Source: Hyphomicrobiaceae bacterium (GTDB lineage Bacteria > Pseudomonadota > Alphaproteobacteria > Rhizobiales > Hyphomicrobiaceae). Taken from it: DNA of 58,283 bases. Location: assembly GCA_020442185.1 (NCBI GenBank), contig JAGRKS010000001.1, positions 1 to 58,283 of the forward strand, written 5' to 3'. A model generated the notes under the pieces. It ran no database searches and was not told where the DNA came from. It saw nothing but the letters and a program-made list of their open reading frames with translations. The position numbers were made by a program, and so were the translations under genes. Numbering within the stretch: position 1 is the stretch's first letter; each line of letters starts with the position of its first letter. Below, in pieces: positions 35,583 to 44,731 of this stretch.

Positions 35583-36425
35583 TTGGGCGCGTTCATATTG
35601 CAAAACGAGCCTTATGTCCGGCTTGTCGCCTTCGCATCGGTGTTCATCGTGATGGCGACATGGGAATCGTTTGCTCCACGTCGCAAACAACTCGTCGGAC
35701 GCTCCAGGCGCTGGCCAAGCAACATCGGCGTCGTCGTCCTCGACACGGCTGTGGTGCGCATCCTGTTCCCAACCACGGCCGTCGGGCTCGCGCTGTTCGC
35801 AGAGGCAAAGGGATTTGGCTTGCTGAATGTCTGGCCGGTGCCATTCGCGCTGGCCGTCGTGGTGTCGGTCGTAATCCTCGACTTCGCCATCTACTTGCAG
35901 CACGTTCTCTTCCATGCCGTGCCCGCGCTTTGGCGTTTGCATCGCATGCACCACGCCGACCTCGACTTCGACCTGACAACGGGCGCACGCTTTCACCCCA
36001 TCGAGATCATTTTGTCGATGCTGATCAAACTCGCCGTTATCGGCGCGATCGGCGCGCCCGCCTTGGCTGTGCTGATTTTCGAAGTCCTGCTCAATGCAAC
36101 CGCCATGTTCAATCATTCGAACGTACATTTGCCGAGCCGGATCGACCGTGTACTTCGCTGGTTCGTCGTGACACCCGACATGCACCGCGTGCATCATTCG
36201 GTTGTCGTACGCGAGACCAATTCCAATTTCGGTTTCAACCTACCGTGGTGGGACCGGTTGTTCGGTACATACCGTTTGGCGCCTGAGGCTGGGCACGAAC
36301 AGATGACCATCGGCGTCAATGAGATTCGCGATCAGGCCGAGCAACGTCTCGACCGCATGCTGACGCAGCCATTCCGAAAAGGCGACAGCGTATATGCTCT
36401 GGGACGCAGGGAGCGGGCAGAATGA
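35583..36425 (+). CDS. Sterol desaturase/fatty acid hydroxylase family membrane protein
   Basis: 280 residues with four or five membrane helices. The di-iron histidine set is complete: HVLFHAVPALWRLHRMHH, FNHSNVH and HRVHHS. These enzymes hydroxylate or desaturate lipids with O2. The start at TTG 35583 (GAFILQNEP) is chosen because AGGGGG lies four bases upstream and it leaves room for a promoter. An earlier TTG at 35520 would leave only 33 bases to the divergent gene. The stop overlaps the next gene (ATGA). The substrate is unknown; control by an ArsR-rhodanese protein suggests a link to sulfide or sulfur stress. Confidence 0.85.
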   Translation: MGAFILQNEPYVRLVAFASVFIVMATWESFAPRRKQLVGRSRRWPSNIGVVVLDTAVVRILFPTTAVGLALFAEAKGFGLLNVWPVPFALAVVVSVVILDFAIYLQHVLFHAVPALWRLHRMHHADLDFDLTTGARFHPIEIILSMLIKLAVIGAIGAPALAVLIFEVLLNATAMFNHSNVHLPSRIDRVLRWFVVTPDMHRVHHSVVVRETNSNFGFNLPWWDRLFGTYRLAPEAGHEQMTIGVNEIRDQAEQRLDRMLTQPFRKGDSVYALGRRERAE

Positions 36426-36994
36426 AGACCTGCGCGAAGACCAGCGCATTGCTGATGTCCCTCGTCGCCACGTTGGCGTTCTGGCCGGCCATGGTGTCCG
36501 GACAAGAGCCTGCGGAGCCCGTTCGAATTGATCGCGACGGCCTGAAGCTCGAGATGGCTCCGCTCGGTGCCGATCCGGCTCGCGCGTTCTTTCTGGCGCG
36601 CGGCTTCCCCTCAGCCGACGCTCAGCACGCTGTCGAGTCGGCTTGTCTATTCCGCTCGGCGATCGGCAGCGCCCACACCGCCGAGGGGTCGCCGGAGGTC
36701 GCGGTTATGCTCACCGAGTGGCGTGCGGCGCCGGAGGGCGGCAATCCGGCTTCTCCCAAGGTGCGTGAGGACTGGACGCGGGTCTGGCAGGAACGCGCCG
36801 CGCCCGAGGATGCCGTGACCGCCTTCTACTGGGCGCTGTTTCCGACCGAACAGACATTCCATCCGAACGACTACAATTGGGGTTTCCTGACCTTTGGCTT
36901 CCCACCGGGAACTGTCTTCGACCTGACGCTTTCCTGGCGGAATGGCGACACCTCTCACAAAACCACGATCAAGGGTCTGCAATGCGCACACTGA
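36422..36994 (+). CDS. Secreted protein of unknown function in the ArsR-rhodanese operon
   Basis: 190 residues. A signal peptide is evident (about residues 1-27, ending AMVSG-QEP). The mature part contains LEMAPLGADPARAFFLARGF and a central ESACLFRSAIG with one Cys. The C-terminal half has WRAAPEGG, FYWALFPTEQTFHPNDYNWG and FLTFGFPPGTVFDLTLSW, and the protein ends with QCAH. I do not recognise a family. The two Cys could form a disulfide handled by the TlpA-like protein encoded next. It overlaps the hydroxylase gene by four bases and the TlpA gene by 13. Confidence 0.8.
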   Translation: MKTCAKTSALLMSLVATLAFWPAMVSGQEPAEPVRIDRDGLKLEMAPLGADPARAFFLARGFPSADAQHAVESACLFRSAIGSAHTAEGSPEVAVMLTEWRAAPEGGNPASPKVREDWTRVWQERAAPEDAVTAFYWALFPTEQTFHPNDYNWGFLTFGFPPGTVFDLTLSWRNGDTSHKTTIKGLQCAH

Positions 36995-37533
36995 AGCCTC
37001 ATCGCGCTGTAACGCGCCGAACGGTGATTGCCGGAGCCGCTTGCGGATTGACCGTGTCCGCATTGCCAACGCTTGCGCGTGCAGCACGCCCCATGCTCTT
37101 GCAGACCGTCCCTGGAAAGCCCGAAGGCCCGGACTTCACACTGCCAGACATCGACGGCAACGACGTGCGCTTTTCCAACCTCAAGGGCAAGGTCGTGCTC
37201 GTCAATTTCTGGGCGACGTGGTGTCCGCCCTGCCGCGACGAGATTCCGTCCATGGAGCGGGCATGGGCGCAACTCAAGGATCGCAACGTCGTCATGCTTG
37301 CCGTCCATGTCGGAGGCCAAGCGGACAAGATCTGGGAGTTCCTCGCCGAGTTCAATGTCACGTTTCCGGTGCTGATCGACAAGTCGTCGGCGGTCTCGAA
37401 AGCCTGGCAGACGATCGGACTCCCCACAACCTATGTAGCCGATCCCGAAGGTCGAAAGGCGCTGCGCGCGATCGGCGGTCGCGAATGGGACAACTCCGAT
37501 CTCATCGCGAGCATCGTCGCCCTGCACGGCTGA
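36982..37533 (+). CDS. TlpA/ResA-type periplasmic thiol-disulfide protein
   Basis: 183 residues. The N-terminus TRRTVIAGAACGLTVSAL looks like a Tat-type signal with cleavage near ARA-ARP. The AhpC/TSA-like core has PDFTLPDIDGNDVRFSNL and the active site WCPPC (80-84). GLPTTYVADPEGR supplies the cis-Pro. It reduces or oxidises thiols in the periplasm. Start 36982 (MRTLKPHR) is used; the upstream open frame lies inside the preceding gene. It belongs to the same operon as the DsrE-like gene. Confidence 0.9.
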   Translation: MRTLKPHRAVTRRTVIAGAACGLTVSALPTLARAARPMLLQTVPGKPEGPDFTLPDIDGNDVRFSNLKGKVVLVNFWATWCPPCRDEIPSMERAWAQLKDRNVVMLAVHVGGQADKIWEFLAEFNVTFPVLIDKSSAVSKAWQTIGLPTTYVADPEGRKALRAIGGREWDNSDLIASIVALHG

Positions 37534-37605
37534 ACCGCCTGTCGCGCTGTTCCGTTGTACCGCCAGTCGAAGCACCAACCGCCTCAATGCAAGGAGCCCA
37601 CTCTC

Positions 37606-37959
37606 ATGCGCACGCTCTTCATCTTGAACGATCCGCCCTACGGAACGGAGCAAGTCTACAATGGTCTGCGGCTTGCCCATGCGCTCGCAAAGAACGATGC
37701 AGACGCAGCGATCTCGGTGTTCCTGATGGCCGATGCCGTGCTCGCTGCCAAGTCAGGCCAAAAGACTCCGGACGGCTACTACAATCTCGAACGCATGTTG
37801 AAACGCGTCATCGCAGGAAAAGGCCGGGTTCTGTTGTGCGGAACATGCCTCGACGCACGCGGCATTTCTGAAGCCGAGATCATGGCTGGCACACAACGCA
37901 GCACCATGGATGAGCTTGCCGCCGAGACCATCGCCGCAGACAAGGTTTTGGTGTTCTGA
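37606..37959 (+). CDS. DsrE/DsrF-family protein
   Basis: 117 residues. MRTLFILNDPPYGTEQVYNG, AAISVFLMADAVLAA and VLLCGTCLDARGI identify the DsrE/YchN family. The paired C78 and C81 in CGTC can carry persulfide sulfur. It is cytoplasmic. AAGGAG lies seven bases before ATG 37606. Position behind the TlpA-like gene and under an ArsR-rhodanese regulator points to sulfur transfer. Confidence 0.9.
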   Translation: MRTLFILNDPPYGTEQVYNGLRLAHALAKNDADAAISVFLMADAVLAAKSGQKTPDGYYNLERMLKRVIAGKGRVLLCGTCLDARGISEAEIMAGTQRSTMDELAAETIAADKVLVF

Positions 37960-37968
37960 AAATGGACG

Positions 37969-38156
37969 GCGATTGACCTGCCGATCATGCCGGCCGACTT
38001 GTGCATCTGGATCATCGCTACCTTGTCAGGTCCGCGCGGCATGCCGGAGATGTCGAGCCCGACACCCAGCATCCCGATGACACCGACCGCCGCCAGCCAG
38101 TGAAGTTTGACCGTGGCGCGACTAAGTGCAGCTTTCTGCACAGCGGCCAAATTCAA
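37969..38156 (-). pseudogene. N-terminal fragment of a cytochrome b561-family protein
   Basis: About 50 residues match the b561 opening: ATVKLHWLAAVGVIGMLGVG followed by LDISGMPRGPDKVAMIQMHKS, including the haem-ligand His in LHW and in MHKS. After AGM the frame runs into the antisense of the DsrE gene, and the remaining three helices are gone. The start would be a TTG with no clear ribosome binding site. It is a remnant, cut off by the sulfur operon. Confidence 0.65.
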
Positions 38157-38417
38157 TTCTCAGGCAATGAATCGATATAGGTGCGGATCGCCCACAGCGG
38201 AACCGCGCCGCCATATCCACAGCTATTCGCTTCCCTGCTTCGGTGGCCGTTGTCACTTCGCGCCTCGGTCGATCGCATGTCTCATTAATTGCGAGCGTGC
38301 AGTCTGGCGTGATCACTAACTATTGCCATTTGGTGCAACATCGGCGGACGGCGCCATAAACAATCTGAAGGCGGGAACTATTCACCCTTCATCCATGGAG
38401 GGTCCGCCGCGCCCGAC

Positions 38418-38447
38418 AAAAAAGTCTCCGGTGTCGCCACCGGAGAC
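38418..38447 (-). terminator. Rho-independent terminator after the PepSY gene
   Basis: On the minus strand the ten-base stem GTCTCCGGTG with CACCGGAGAC (loop of four) is followed by six T. It lies about 40 bases past the PepSY stop. Confidence 0.85.
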
Positions 38448-38485
38448 CAGCCATAGAGGTTGTTGGCGCAAGCGAATCCGATCGA

Positions 38486-38743
38486 TCAATCGGTCACGAT
38501 CAACTTGAGCTTGAAGTCCTTCGAGATGCGGAAGTCGTACTGGCCGCCATCCTTGCACTTGGCATCATCCACCTCGAACACGCCGCCGGCTTCCGATTCC
38601 TTTTCGATACGTCCACCTTCGCAGCCCCACGCCGACAGGATCGCTTTGACCTTGGCTGCCTCTTCGTCGGTCGCCTTTTCGTCGGCCATGACGGGCGTCG
38701 CGGCAAGGATCGCCGCCCCGAGAACCATCGCAATTCGCTTCAT
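38486..38743 (-). CDS. Small periplasmic PepSY-domain protein
   Basis: 85 residues. A signal peptide (1-20, ending PVMA-DEK) precedes a single PepSY-like unit: EEAAKVKAILSAWGCEGG, then GGVFEVDDAKCKDGGQYDFR and ISKDFKLKLI. Two Cys (about 41 and 63) may form a disulfide. GGAGG lies six bases before ATG 38743. Such proteins are often small periplasmic inhibitors or metal-related factors; the partner here is unknown. Confidence 0.85.
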   Translation of the reverse strand: MKRIAMVLGAAILAATPVMADEKATDEEAAKVKAILSAWGCEGGRIEKESEAGGVFEVDDAKCKDGGQYDFRISKDFKLKLIVTD

Positions 38744-39256
38744 GATCTGCCTCCAAATCTTGCTGTTTGCTCAAGGCCCATTCCCACAAGCCACAATGCG
38801 CCCATGCGGATCGGCTTTGTGTATTGGAACAGGCGACACGTTGCTCGTCGAGCAAGCTCACACCGACTGCCGCGAGCCGGCACACCTCGCGACGGACAAG
38901 GAGTGTCGGATGGCAAACTGCATGGGATTTTTTCCCGACGTCAATGGCAATATTCGGAAGTGGCATGCTGTCGAGTGGCTTATGCTAACCGATGTCGACG
39001 CGGCGGTTATGAAGGCTCGCTGCCGACGCCGGCACAAAACTATACTGGGTGCACAGCATCGGTCGGAGAACGATGTGCGATGTCCGTTGGGCATTGCACA
39101 TCACCATCGCGGATCTCACGCACGTAGCCACTCCGCGTGACGCCCACCCCCAGGGCTTGTGCCGTCCGACACCCGAGTCCCTCGCAGACACCGAAGCTGC
39201 GCGATTCCTGAGGGGATAATCGCAACAGCAGAAGGGCGCGGTCACCGCTCTCACCA
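38744..39256. other. 513-base stretch without a supported gene
   Basis: Open frames are present on both strands, but none has a start signal or family resemblance. It lies beside a decayed serine hydrolase gene and may be degraded coding DNA. Confidence 0.4.
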
Positions 39257-39685
39257 TTGCCATCGGCGGCGACCGTTCTTCGCGCGATCGCGCACCGCGA
39301 GTTGAAGACACGCGACGGACGCCCGGTCACGCTGGAGAGAGATATTCGGGAGAACTTTTCGGGTGTGGAGCATTGGACACGCGAGCGTCAGTCCATCATG
39401 CGCGTGCGCAATCTTCTGACCATGACGTCGAACCTGCCGAACGTCACCCGTTGCCCGCCTGCACTTATCGACCCGTCGGGCTCGGCAGGGGCGGAACGCC
39501 TGTTGCGCGCGATGAAGCAGGACCGGCCGCACGGTTGACCTGACACGTTAGAGTACAACAACACGGGCTACTTCCTGTTGACCGAGATCTTGGAGCACGG
39601 CGTCGAATGCAGTTGCGCCGCCACCTTGGGGGGCAAGGTGACGGCGCTGGCAGAATCCGCAGATTGGGAGTGCGCGGACGTCTCT
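39257..39685 (+). pseudogene. Decayed serine hydrolase (beta-lactamase/class C-like) gene
   Basis: In one frame it reads RELKTRDGRPVTLERDIREN, then RVRNLLTMTSNLP, the segment after the SxxK helix in beta-lactamase-related serine hydrolases. An in-frame TGA stop follows at 39536-39538, and then EYNNTGYFLLTEILE, which corresponds to the family's YxNTGYxLL motif. The SxxK serine and the C-terminal half are missing, and the frame ends at the TonB receptor gene. It has been both interrupted and truncated. Confidence 0.6.
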
Positions 39686-42268
39686 TCAGTCGAACTTGAG
39701 CGTAAAGCCGCCCATGATCGTGCGTCCCTGGCCGGGCTTCGCACCGTCCGACAGGTCGCTGACGTACAGCTTGTCGGTGAGGTTCGAACCGGACACGAAC
39801 AGCGACAGCTGATCGGTAACCTTGAAGTTCGCCCGGGCCGACAGCAGCCACACGCTATCCACCTTGCCGCCGATCAGCTCGTCGAGGCCCGCGCCGTTGC
39901 CGTCGCCACATCCGATGTCGATGTCCTCGTTCTCGTCCAAGCAGACGAAATCGTTCGAGTTGAGAGCATTGGTGAAGAAGTCGCCGCGATACGTCCAGGT
40001 TACGCTCGCGTCCCAGCGATCCTTATAGCCTATGCCGGCGGTGAGATTGGCGAAGTGACGGATCGAGAACGGCAGCCGATTGCCGGAAACGTCCTGCGGC
40101 GGCTCCTCGAACAGCGAATCCTGTCCTCTTTCGATCTCCGCGTTCGTGAAGGTGTACGCGACTTGTCCGAAGAGGTTCCAATCTCCGCCGGTGAGCGGCC
40201 GGGTATCCAGGCGCGCTGCCAACTCGAAGCCATTGATCTCCACCTTGTCGAGTGTGCCGAAGATGTTGTCGAAGTTGGCGACCGTGAAGGCTTCCTTGAT
40301 CTGGTAGTCGTCAATGAAGCTGTGGAAATAGGCCATGTCGATGGTGAAACCCTTGATCGCTTTCGATCTCAAGCCGATCTGGAAATTGTCTCCGACTTCT
40401 TCATCCAGCGGGAAATCCTCGACATCGCGAGCGATGTGCGGCGCGAAGCCTCGATGATAGCCGCCATAGACTGTCGTGAACGGCATTGCTTCCCAAGCGA
40501 ACGAAACGCCTGGGAGGACATGGTCGTGCTCGGATTTTTGAACCGGATCATTCGATGGGCCGCCATCGAAGACGGTCGCAAACTCCACGTCGTAGCTCTC
40601 GAACCGGACGCCCGGCGTGACGCTCAGGTTCTTGCGCAGATGGATCGTCGACTGAATGAATGCCGCGAACGAATCAGACTCGTATTTGAAGATCTGGCCA
40701 TCGTCGTTGAACCCGTTGCCGGCAAGATATGCCACGCCATCGCCAACGGCGCGACAATTGCCGGTATTGTCGTCGTTCAGGATCTGATTGCGCAGCCCGA
40801 AGGACGTACAATTCCGTAGGCTCTGATGCTCGTAACGGACACCTGCGAGGATATCCTGGGTCATGCCGAACAGGAACGGGCGGTTTGCAAACTCCACACG
40901 ACTGTCCGCGCCCCATACGGCATAGAGACGGTTGCGCCCACGCATGTGACCGACGTCGTCGGGGTCTCCGCCGGGACCAATGCCGACCCCCTCGAGCGGT
41001 CCGCCGTCGCGCGCCGAGAACCGATTGCGTTCATGGTCGCGCGTGTAGAGGCGCGTCGAAATTGTCGTGTTGTCATCGACGTAGTAGTTGTGCGCGATCG
41101 TCAGCGAGCGATGATCGGCGTTATAGGTGTTGAAGCCGGTATTGTCGCCGAAGGTCGCAAGCTTATTGTGCCCGTTGGCCTGGAATTCCGCGCGGGTGCC
41201 GACAAAGTTGTCTTCATCGTAGTTGTCGCGCTGCCGGAAATAGACGGCCGAGATCGTCAAATCCTGGTCGACGCCCTTCCAACCCAAGGCGCCATAGAAA
41301 TCGTTGAAGCGCAGACGCTCGTTGTCCCACGCGCCTGAGGCATCGCCACCTGTATAAGCGACAACTGCACCGAAGTTTCCGAGGTTTTGCCGCGTATGGA
41401 CATGGCGATAATTGCCCCACTCCTGATCGACGTCGGTCGTGTGGATCAGCGCACCTTTGATGACCGTCTCCGACTTTCCAAACGGCGAAAGGTTCTGAAA
41501 ATTGACGATGCCATGGTTGTTCAAGGGACCGTGCGCGAACACGGTGCCGCGTATCACCTCGACGTTCTCGATGCGGTCCATAGGCGGCGTGTAGTGCGTC
41601 GATGGATCGATGTAGCTCGAGAAATTGATCGAAACGCCATCCTCCATGACGAGAACCTTGCGCGAGCGCCGGAAGTTCGACCCGCGGATGCCGATGCCCG
41701 AGTGGCGGGAGAGACCGTCGTCCGTAACCGTCACGACACCTGGGACGCTGGCGAGCGCCTCGTGCGTCGTAAGCGGACGCTGCTCGGCGAGCTTGGCCGG
41801 ATCGATCCTGGTTGCGGCACCGGAATAGTTCTGGAGGTTCTGCGGCAGAATGCTGTCGGCGTTGACAGGCGTTGCGCCCTGCGAGGCATTGGTGCTGAGC
41901 CGTCCTTGCTCATTGGACCGCGCCTGTCCGGTTGGCTCGGGCGGACCATCGAACACGAAGTCTTGTGGCGGCGGCTGCGGCGCGGGTGATGTCTGCTGCT
42001 GGGGCGCGGGCTTTGGCTTCGGCTTGGCAACCTTTTTCGGCGCGGCCTTTTTCACCGCCGGCTTTTTCACGACCTGGGGCTGCTGCTGGATGACCGTGAC
42101 GGGGGGCAGCGTGTCGGCCGCTGCGGGAGCCGTGGCCGCCGGTGGAGCGGTCTGTCCCGTCGGCGCGGGTGCATTCTGCGGCGGGGTTTGCGCCAACACC
42201 GCTGAACCGCCTGCCAATGTGCATCCGACGCCTATTGCTACCGCCGAAATGAGTCCCCGATAGACCAT
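39686..42268 (-). CDS. TonB-dependent outer membrane receptor
   Basis: 860 residues. A signal peptide (about 1-26, SAVLA-QTP) is followed by an unusually long Pro/Ala/Lys/Gln-rich stretch (27-105). The plug domain (about 155-270) has THEALASVPGVVTVTDDG, GIGIRGSNFRRSRKVLVMED and IENVEVIRGTVFAHGPLNNH. A 22-strand barrel ends with FTLKFD. The plug style is FecA-like, suggesting ferric chelates, but the ligand is not proven. Start 42268 (MVYRGLIS) has GGGGGA upstream. Two sensor/regulator pairs adjoin it. Confidence 0.92.
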   Translation of the reverse strand: MVYRGLISAVAIGVGCTLAGGSAVLAQTPPQNAPAPTGQTAPPAATAPAAADTLPPVTVIQQQPQVVKKPAVKKAAPKKVAKPKPKPAPQQQTSPAPQPPPQDFVFDGPPEPTGQARSNEQGRLSTNASQGATPVNADSILPQNLQNYSGAATRIDPAKLAEQRPLTTHEALASVPGVVTVTDDGLSRHSGIGIRGSNFRRSRKVLVMEDGVSINFSSYIDPSTHYTPPMDRIENVEVIRGTVFAHGPLNNHGIVNFQNLSPFGKSETVIKGALIHTTDVDQEWGNYRHVHTRQNLGNFGAVVAYTGGDASGAWDNERLRFNDFYGALGWKGVDQDLTISAVYFRQRDNYDEDNFVGTRAEFQANGHNKLATFGDNTGFNTYNADHRSLTIAHNYYVDDNTTISTRLYTRDHERNRFSARDGGPLEGVGIGPGGDPDDVGHMRGRNRLYAVWGADSRVEFANRPFLFGMTQDILAGVRYEHQSLRNCTSFGLRNQILNDDNTGNCRAVGDGVAYLAGNGFNDDGQIFKYESDSFAAFIQSTIHLRKNLSVTPGVRFESYDVEFATVFDGGPSNDPVQKSEHDHVLPGVSFAWEAMPFTTVYGGYHRGFAPHIARDVEDFPLDEEVGDNFQIGLRSKAIKGFTIDMAYFHSFIDDYQIKEAFTVANFDNIFGTLDKVEINGFELAARLDTRPLTGGDWNLFGQVAYTFTNAEIERGQDSLFEEPPQDVSGNRLPFSIRHFANLTAGIGYKDRWDASVTWTYRGDFFTNALNSNDFVCLDENEDIDIGCGDGNGAGLDELIGGKVDSVWLLSARANFKVTDQLSLFVSGSNLTDKLYVSDLSDGAKPGQGRTIMGGFTLKFD

Positions 42269-42482
42269 GCAAGTCCCCCAATCCCGTTTGTCGTGCCGTT
42301 TCTCGTGACGGTGTCCCCTGGGGATTCGACGCACACGCCGGGAACCCCATGCAATCAGGGCTAACCAGCTGACACTCGGGATTGAATTCCAATGAGAGCA
42401 GCGAATTCCGGAACTAATTCCCGAAATGCCACATGAGTTCTGCGGGCAGACCCGCCAAATCGAAATGTTTTTCTACTTAAAA

Positions 42483-43883
42483 TCAGCTCTTTGCGCTGTC
42501 GCCGCTGCTGCGCGCCGCTGTCGACGCACCACTGATGCCAGCAAGCAACACGCTCAGCAATACGCCGCCCGTCGGGATAGTATTCACCCGCCACGTGCCA
42601 CCCAACGCCACCACGCGCTGGCGCATCGCGCTGAGACCAAACCCGTTCGCGTAGCCGTCCGGCAGGCCCCGGCCATTGTCGCGCACTTCGATCTCGAGGG
42701 TCGTCTGTTCAGTCGTTGCACCATCCGGCAGCATGGCATGTTGGGGAAGGCAACGCAGTTGAACTTCGATCCGCGACGCAGCGGCATGGCGATAGGCGTT
42801 GGTCAGGCCCTCCTGCACGACGCGATAGATTGTCAGCGCGTGCGTCGCATCGAGCGCCGGCATCTGCCGAGGCAGGGTGAGCTCCAGTTCGACCGACGCC
42901 TGCTCCTGGCGCCAGCGGTCCACCATGTCTTCCAAAGCCGCAGCGAGACCAAGTTCTTTCAGTCCGGCCGGCTCCAGCCTTTGCAACACCCGTCGGTTCG
43001 TCGTTTGAATGTCGTTGATTTCTTCGGCCAGACGATCACTTGCGGCGTGCGCGGCCGCGACGTCCGGCGGCTCACGTCCCAGCGCCGATTTCAGCAGAGC
43101 CAAACGGGCTCGTGCTGCAAAGAGGTGCGGCCCGAATTCATCATGCAACTCACGGGCAATCTCCTGGCGCTCCTGGTCTTGCAACCGCACCAGCATGCTC
43201 GAAAGCCGCGCGTTCTCCGACCGTGCGTCACCCAGCGCCGTCGCAAGTGAACTTATGCCGCTGGCCAATGTCCGCAGCTCCGGTGGCCCGGAATGCGTCA
43301 ACGATATCGAATACCGCCCATCCTCGAGCTCCAAGAGTGCACGGCGCAGTTCCTCGATCGGCTTAAAGGACCGCGTGACGACATTGGTTGTGACGGCGAA
43401 CAGAACGAAACAGATCAAGCCGCCAGCCAGGGAAATCTGCAGGATCTCATCCAGCAACTCCGACAGCTCGTCTCCGGGATTGGGCGCGATGACAAGTGTT
43501 CCGGCAGGGCCGAGGCGCGTCGCGATGGGCAGCCTGATGGGCTCGGGCTGAAGGCTGGATGGGAGTTGTCTTAGAACCCAGCCCACGGCACCAGGATGGC
43601 GAAAGTCGACTGCACGCGTTTCTCCCTCCGGCTCAATTCGAATTGTGACATGGCGCAATCCGTACAGCTCGGCGAGCAGACTTTGTAACTCGGCCTTGCC
43701 CATCGGAGATCGCGCAATGTTTTCGAGGCTCCGCCGAGAAAGCGCTTCGGCAAATCGCATCATGCTGTGCGTCTCGGCGACGATGCGTGGAGTCGACTGA
43801 ACGAGCAGAACGACGATCAGCGCGGACAGCGAAATCAGTAGCAGCCCTGCGATCACCGAATTCAATCTTGCTTGCAGCGACAT
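42483..43883 (-). CDS. Membrane sensor histidine kinase, NarX/DegS type (HisKA_3)
   Basis: 466 residues. TM1 (10-30), a periplasmic region (31-150) and TM2 (150-170) lead to a HAMP-like linker, then HisKA_3 with H247 in QEIARELHDEFGPHLFAAR. A HATPase domain follows with VVQEGLTNAYRHAAA, EVRDNGRGLPDGYANGFGL and SAMRQRVVALGG. It should phosphorylate a NarL-type regulator, most likely the one encoded divergently at 44096. It is 214 bases upstream of the TonB receptor on the same strand, so the receptor is a plausible target. Confidence 0.9.
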   Translation of the reverse strand: MSLQARLNSVIAGLLLISLSALIVVLLVQSTPRIVAETHSMMRFAEALSRRSLENIARSPMGKAELQSLLAELYGLRHVTIRIEPEGETRAVDFRHPGAVGWVLRQLPSSLQPEPIRLPIATRLGPAGTLVIAPNPGDELSELLDEILQISLAGGLICFVLFAVTTNVVTRSFKPIEELRRALLELEDGRYSISLTHSGPPELRTLASGISSLATALGDARSENARLSSMLVRLQDQERQEIARELHDEFGPHLFAARARLALLKSALGREPPDVAAAHAASDRLAEEINDIQTTNRRVLQRLEPAGLKELGLAAALEDMVDRWRQEQASVELELTLPRQMPALDATHALTIYRVVQEGLTNAYRHAAASRIEVQLRCLPQHAMLPDGATTEQTTLEIEVRDNGRGLPDGYANGFGLSAMRQRVVALGGTWRVNTIPTGGVLLSVLLAGISGASTAARSSGDSAKS

Positions 43884-44095
43884 GGGAAAAATTCCCGGCG
43901 ATCAGGGTGCATTTTCCCGAGGCATGAGAACGGGTTGCGCGTGCCCATGTTTCGAGGATAGGAGTGCTTGTCACAATGCTTATGTCGTGTCGAGCCTCCA
44001 CAATGATCGCGTCGCTCTAAGCGAAAACAGGGCGGCTGTTCATTTGGCCGGTTCATCAACACGTCGTCGCTGGCGATCAACTGGAATGAGATGCC

Positions 44096-44710
44096 GTGAA
44101 CGTCCTCGTCGTCGAAGACCATCCCATCGTCGTATCAGGCTTTCGAGCTTTGCTTGCCGACCAAGCCGACATCACCATCTCCGATGCCGGGACATGCAGC
44201 AGCGGATTGCAAAGCTATAAGGTCGAGCGACCGGACGTCGCCGTCATCGACGTCAATCTGCCCGATGGATCAGGCTTCGATTTGGCCCGCGGCATTCTGA
44301 ATGACGACCCGGACGCCCGCATCCTGATCTTCACGATGACCGATGCGCCCATCTTGGCGGCGCGCGCCATGGAGGCCGGAGCCAAGGGCTTCTTCAGCAA
44401 GAATGACGACCCGTCGGGACTGAAGGATGCCCTACGCCGGATCGTCAGCGGCGGACTATGGCTGCCCGACGCGCTTGCCCAGCGCCTGGCCCTGGTTCGG
44501 GTCGGTTGCGAAGAGCTGCTCGACCTTTCCGAACGCGAGCTGGAAGTGTTGCGCCGTCTGGCGCGGGGGCGCAGCCTCGCGGAGATCGCCGACGACCTCG
44601 GCGTTTCCTACAAGACGATCAGCAACGAGACGATCGCGCCTCGTACCAAGCTCAACGCCCGCACCCCCATGGAACTGGTCCGCATCGCTGTCGAACAGAA
44701 GATCATCTGA
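44096..44710 (+). CDS. NarL/FixJ-family response regulator
   Basis: 204 residues. The receiver has ED7/D8 and phosphoacceptor D52 in VAVIDVNLPDGSG. K102 lies in GAKGFFSKND. The LuxR-type HTH is near 140-200 (LSERELEVLRRLARGRSLAE, then IADDLGVSYKTISN). The recognition-helix tail reads NETIAPRTKLNA instead of the usual NTxSxxKxKL, so the target DNA may differ from the second regulator's. It is divergent from the sensor kinase at 42483-43883 and followed by a second kinase/regulator pair. Confidence 0.92.
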   Translation: MNVLVVEDHPIVVSGFRALLADQADITISDAGTCSSGLQSYKVERPDVAVIDVNLPDGSGFDLARGILNDDPDARILIFTMTDAPILAARAMEAGAKGFFSKNDDPSGLKDALRRIVSGGLWLPDALAQRLALVRVGCEELLDLSERELEVLRRLARGRSLAEIADDLGVSYKTISNETIAPRTKLNARTPMELVRIAVEQKII

Positions 44711-44731
44711 CCGCTCATGATCTCGCGGATT

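Larger units (their letters stand above)
37960..38485. other. 526-base region with a cytochrome b561 fragment and a terminator
   Basis: It includes the b561-like remnant (37969-38156, minus) and the terminator of the PepSY gene (38418-38447). The 260 bases between them show no gene or repeat. Confidence 0.45.

Noticed and set aside
39578..40819. Plus-strand 413-codon frame antisense to the TonB receptor
   Set aside because: Only its first 35 codons belong to the decayed serine hydrolase; the rest mirrors the receptor gene.
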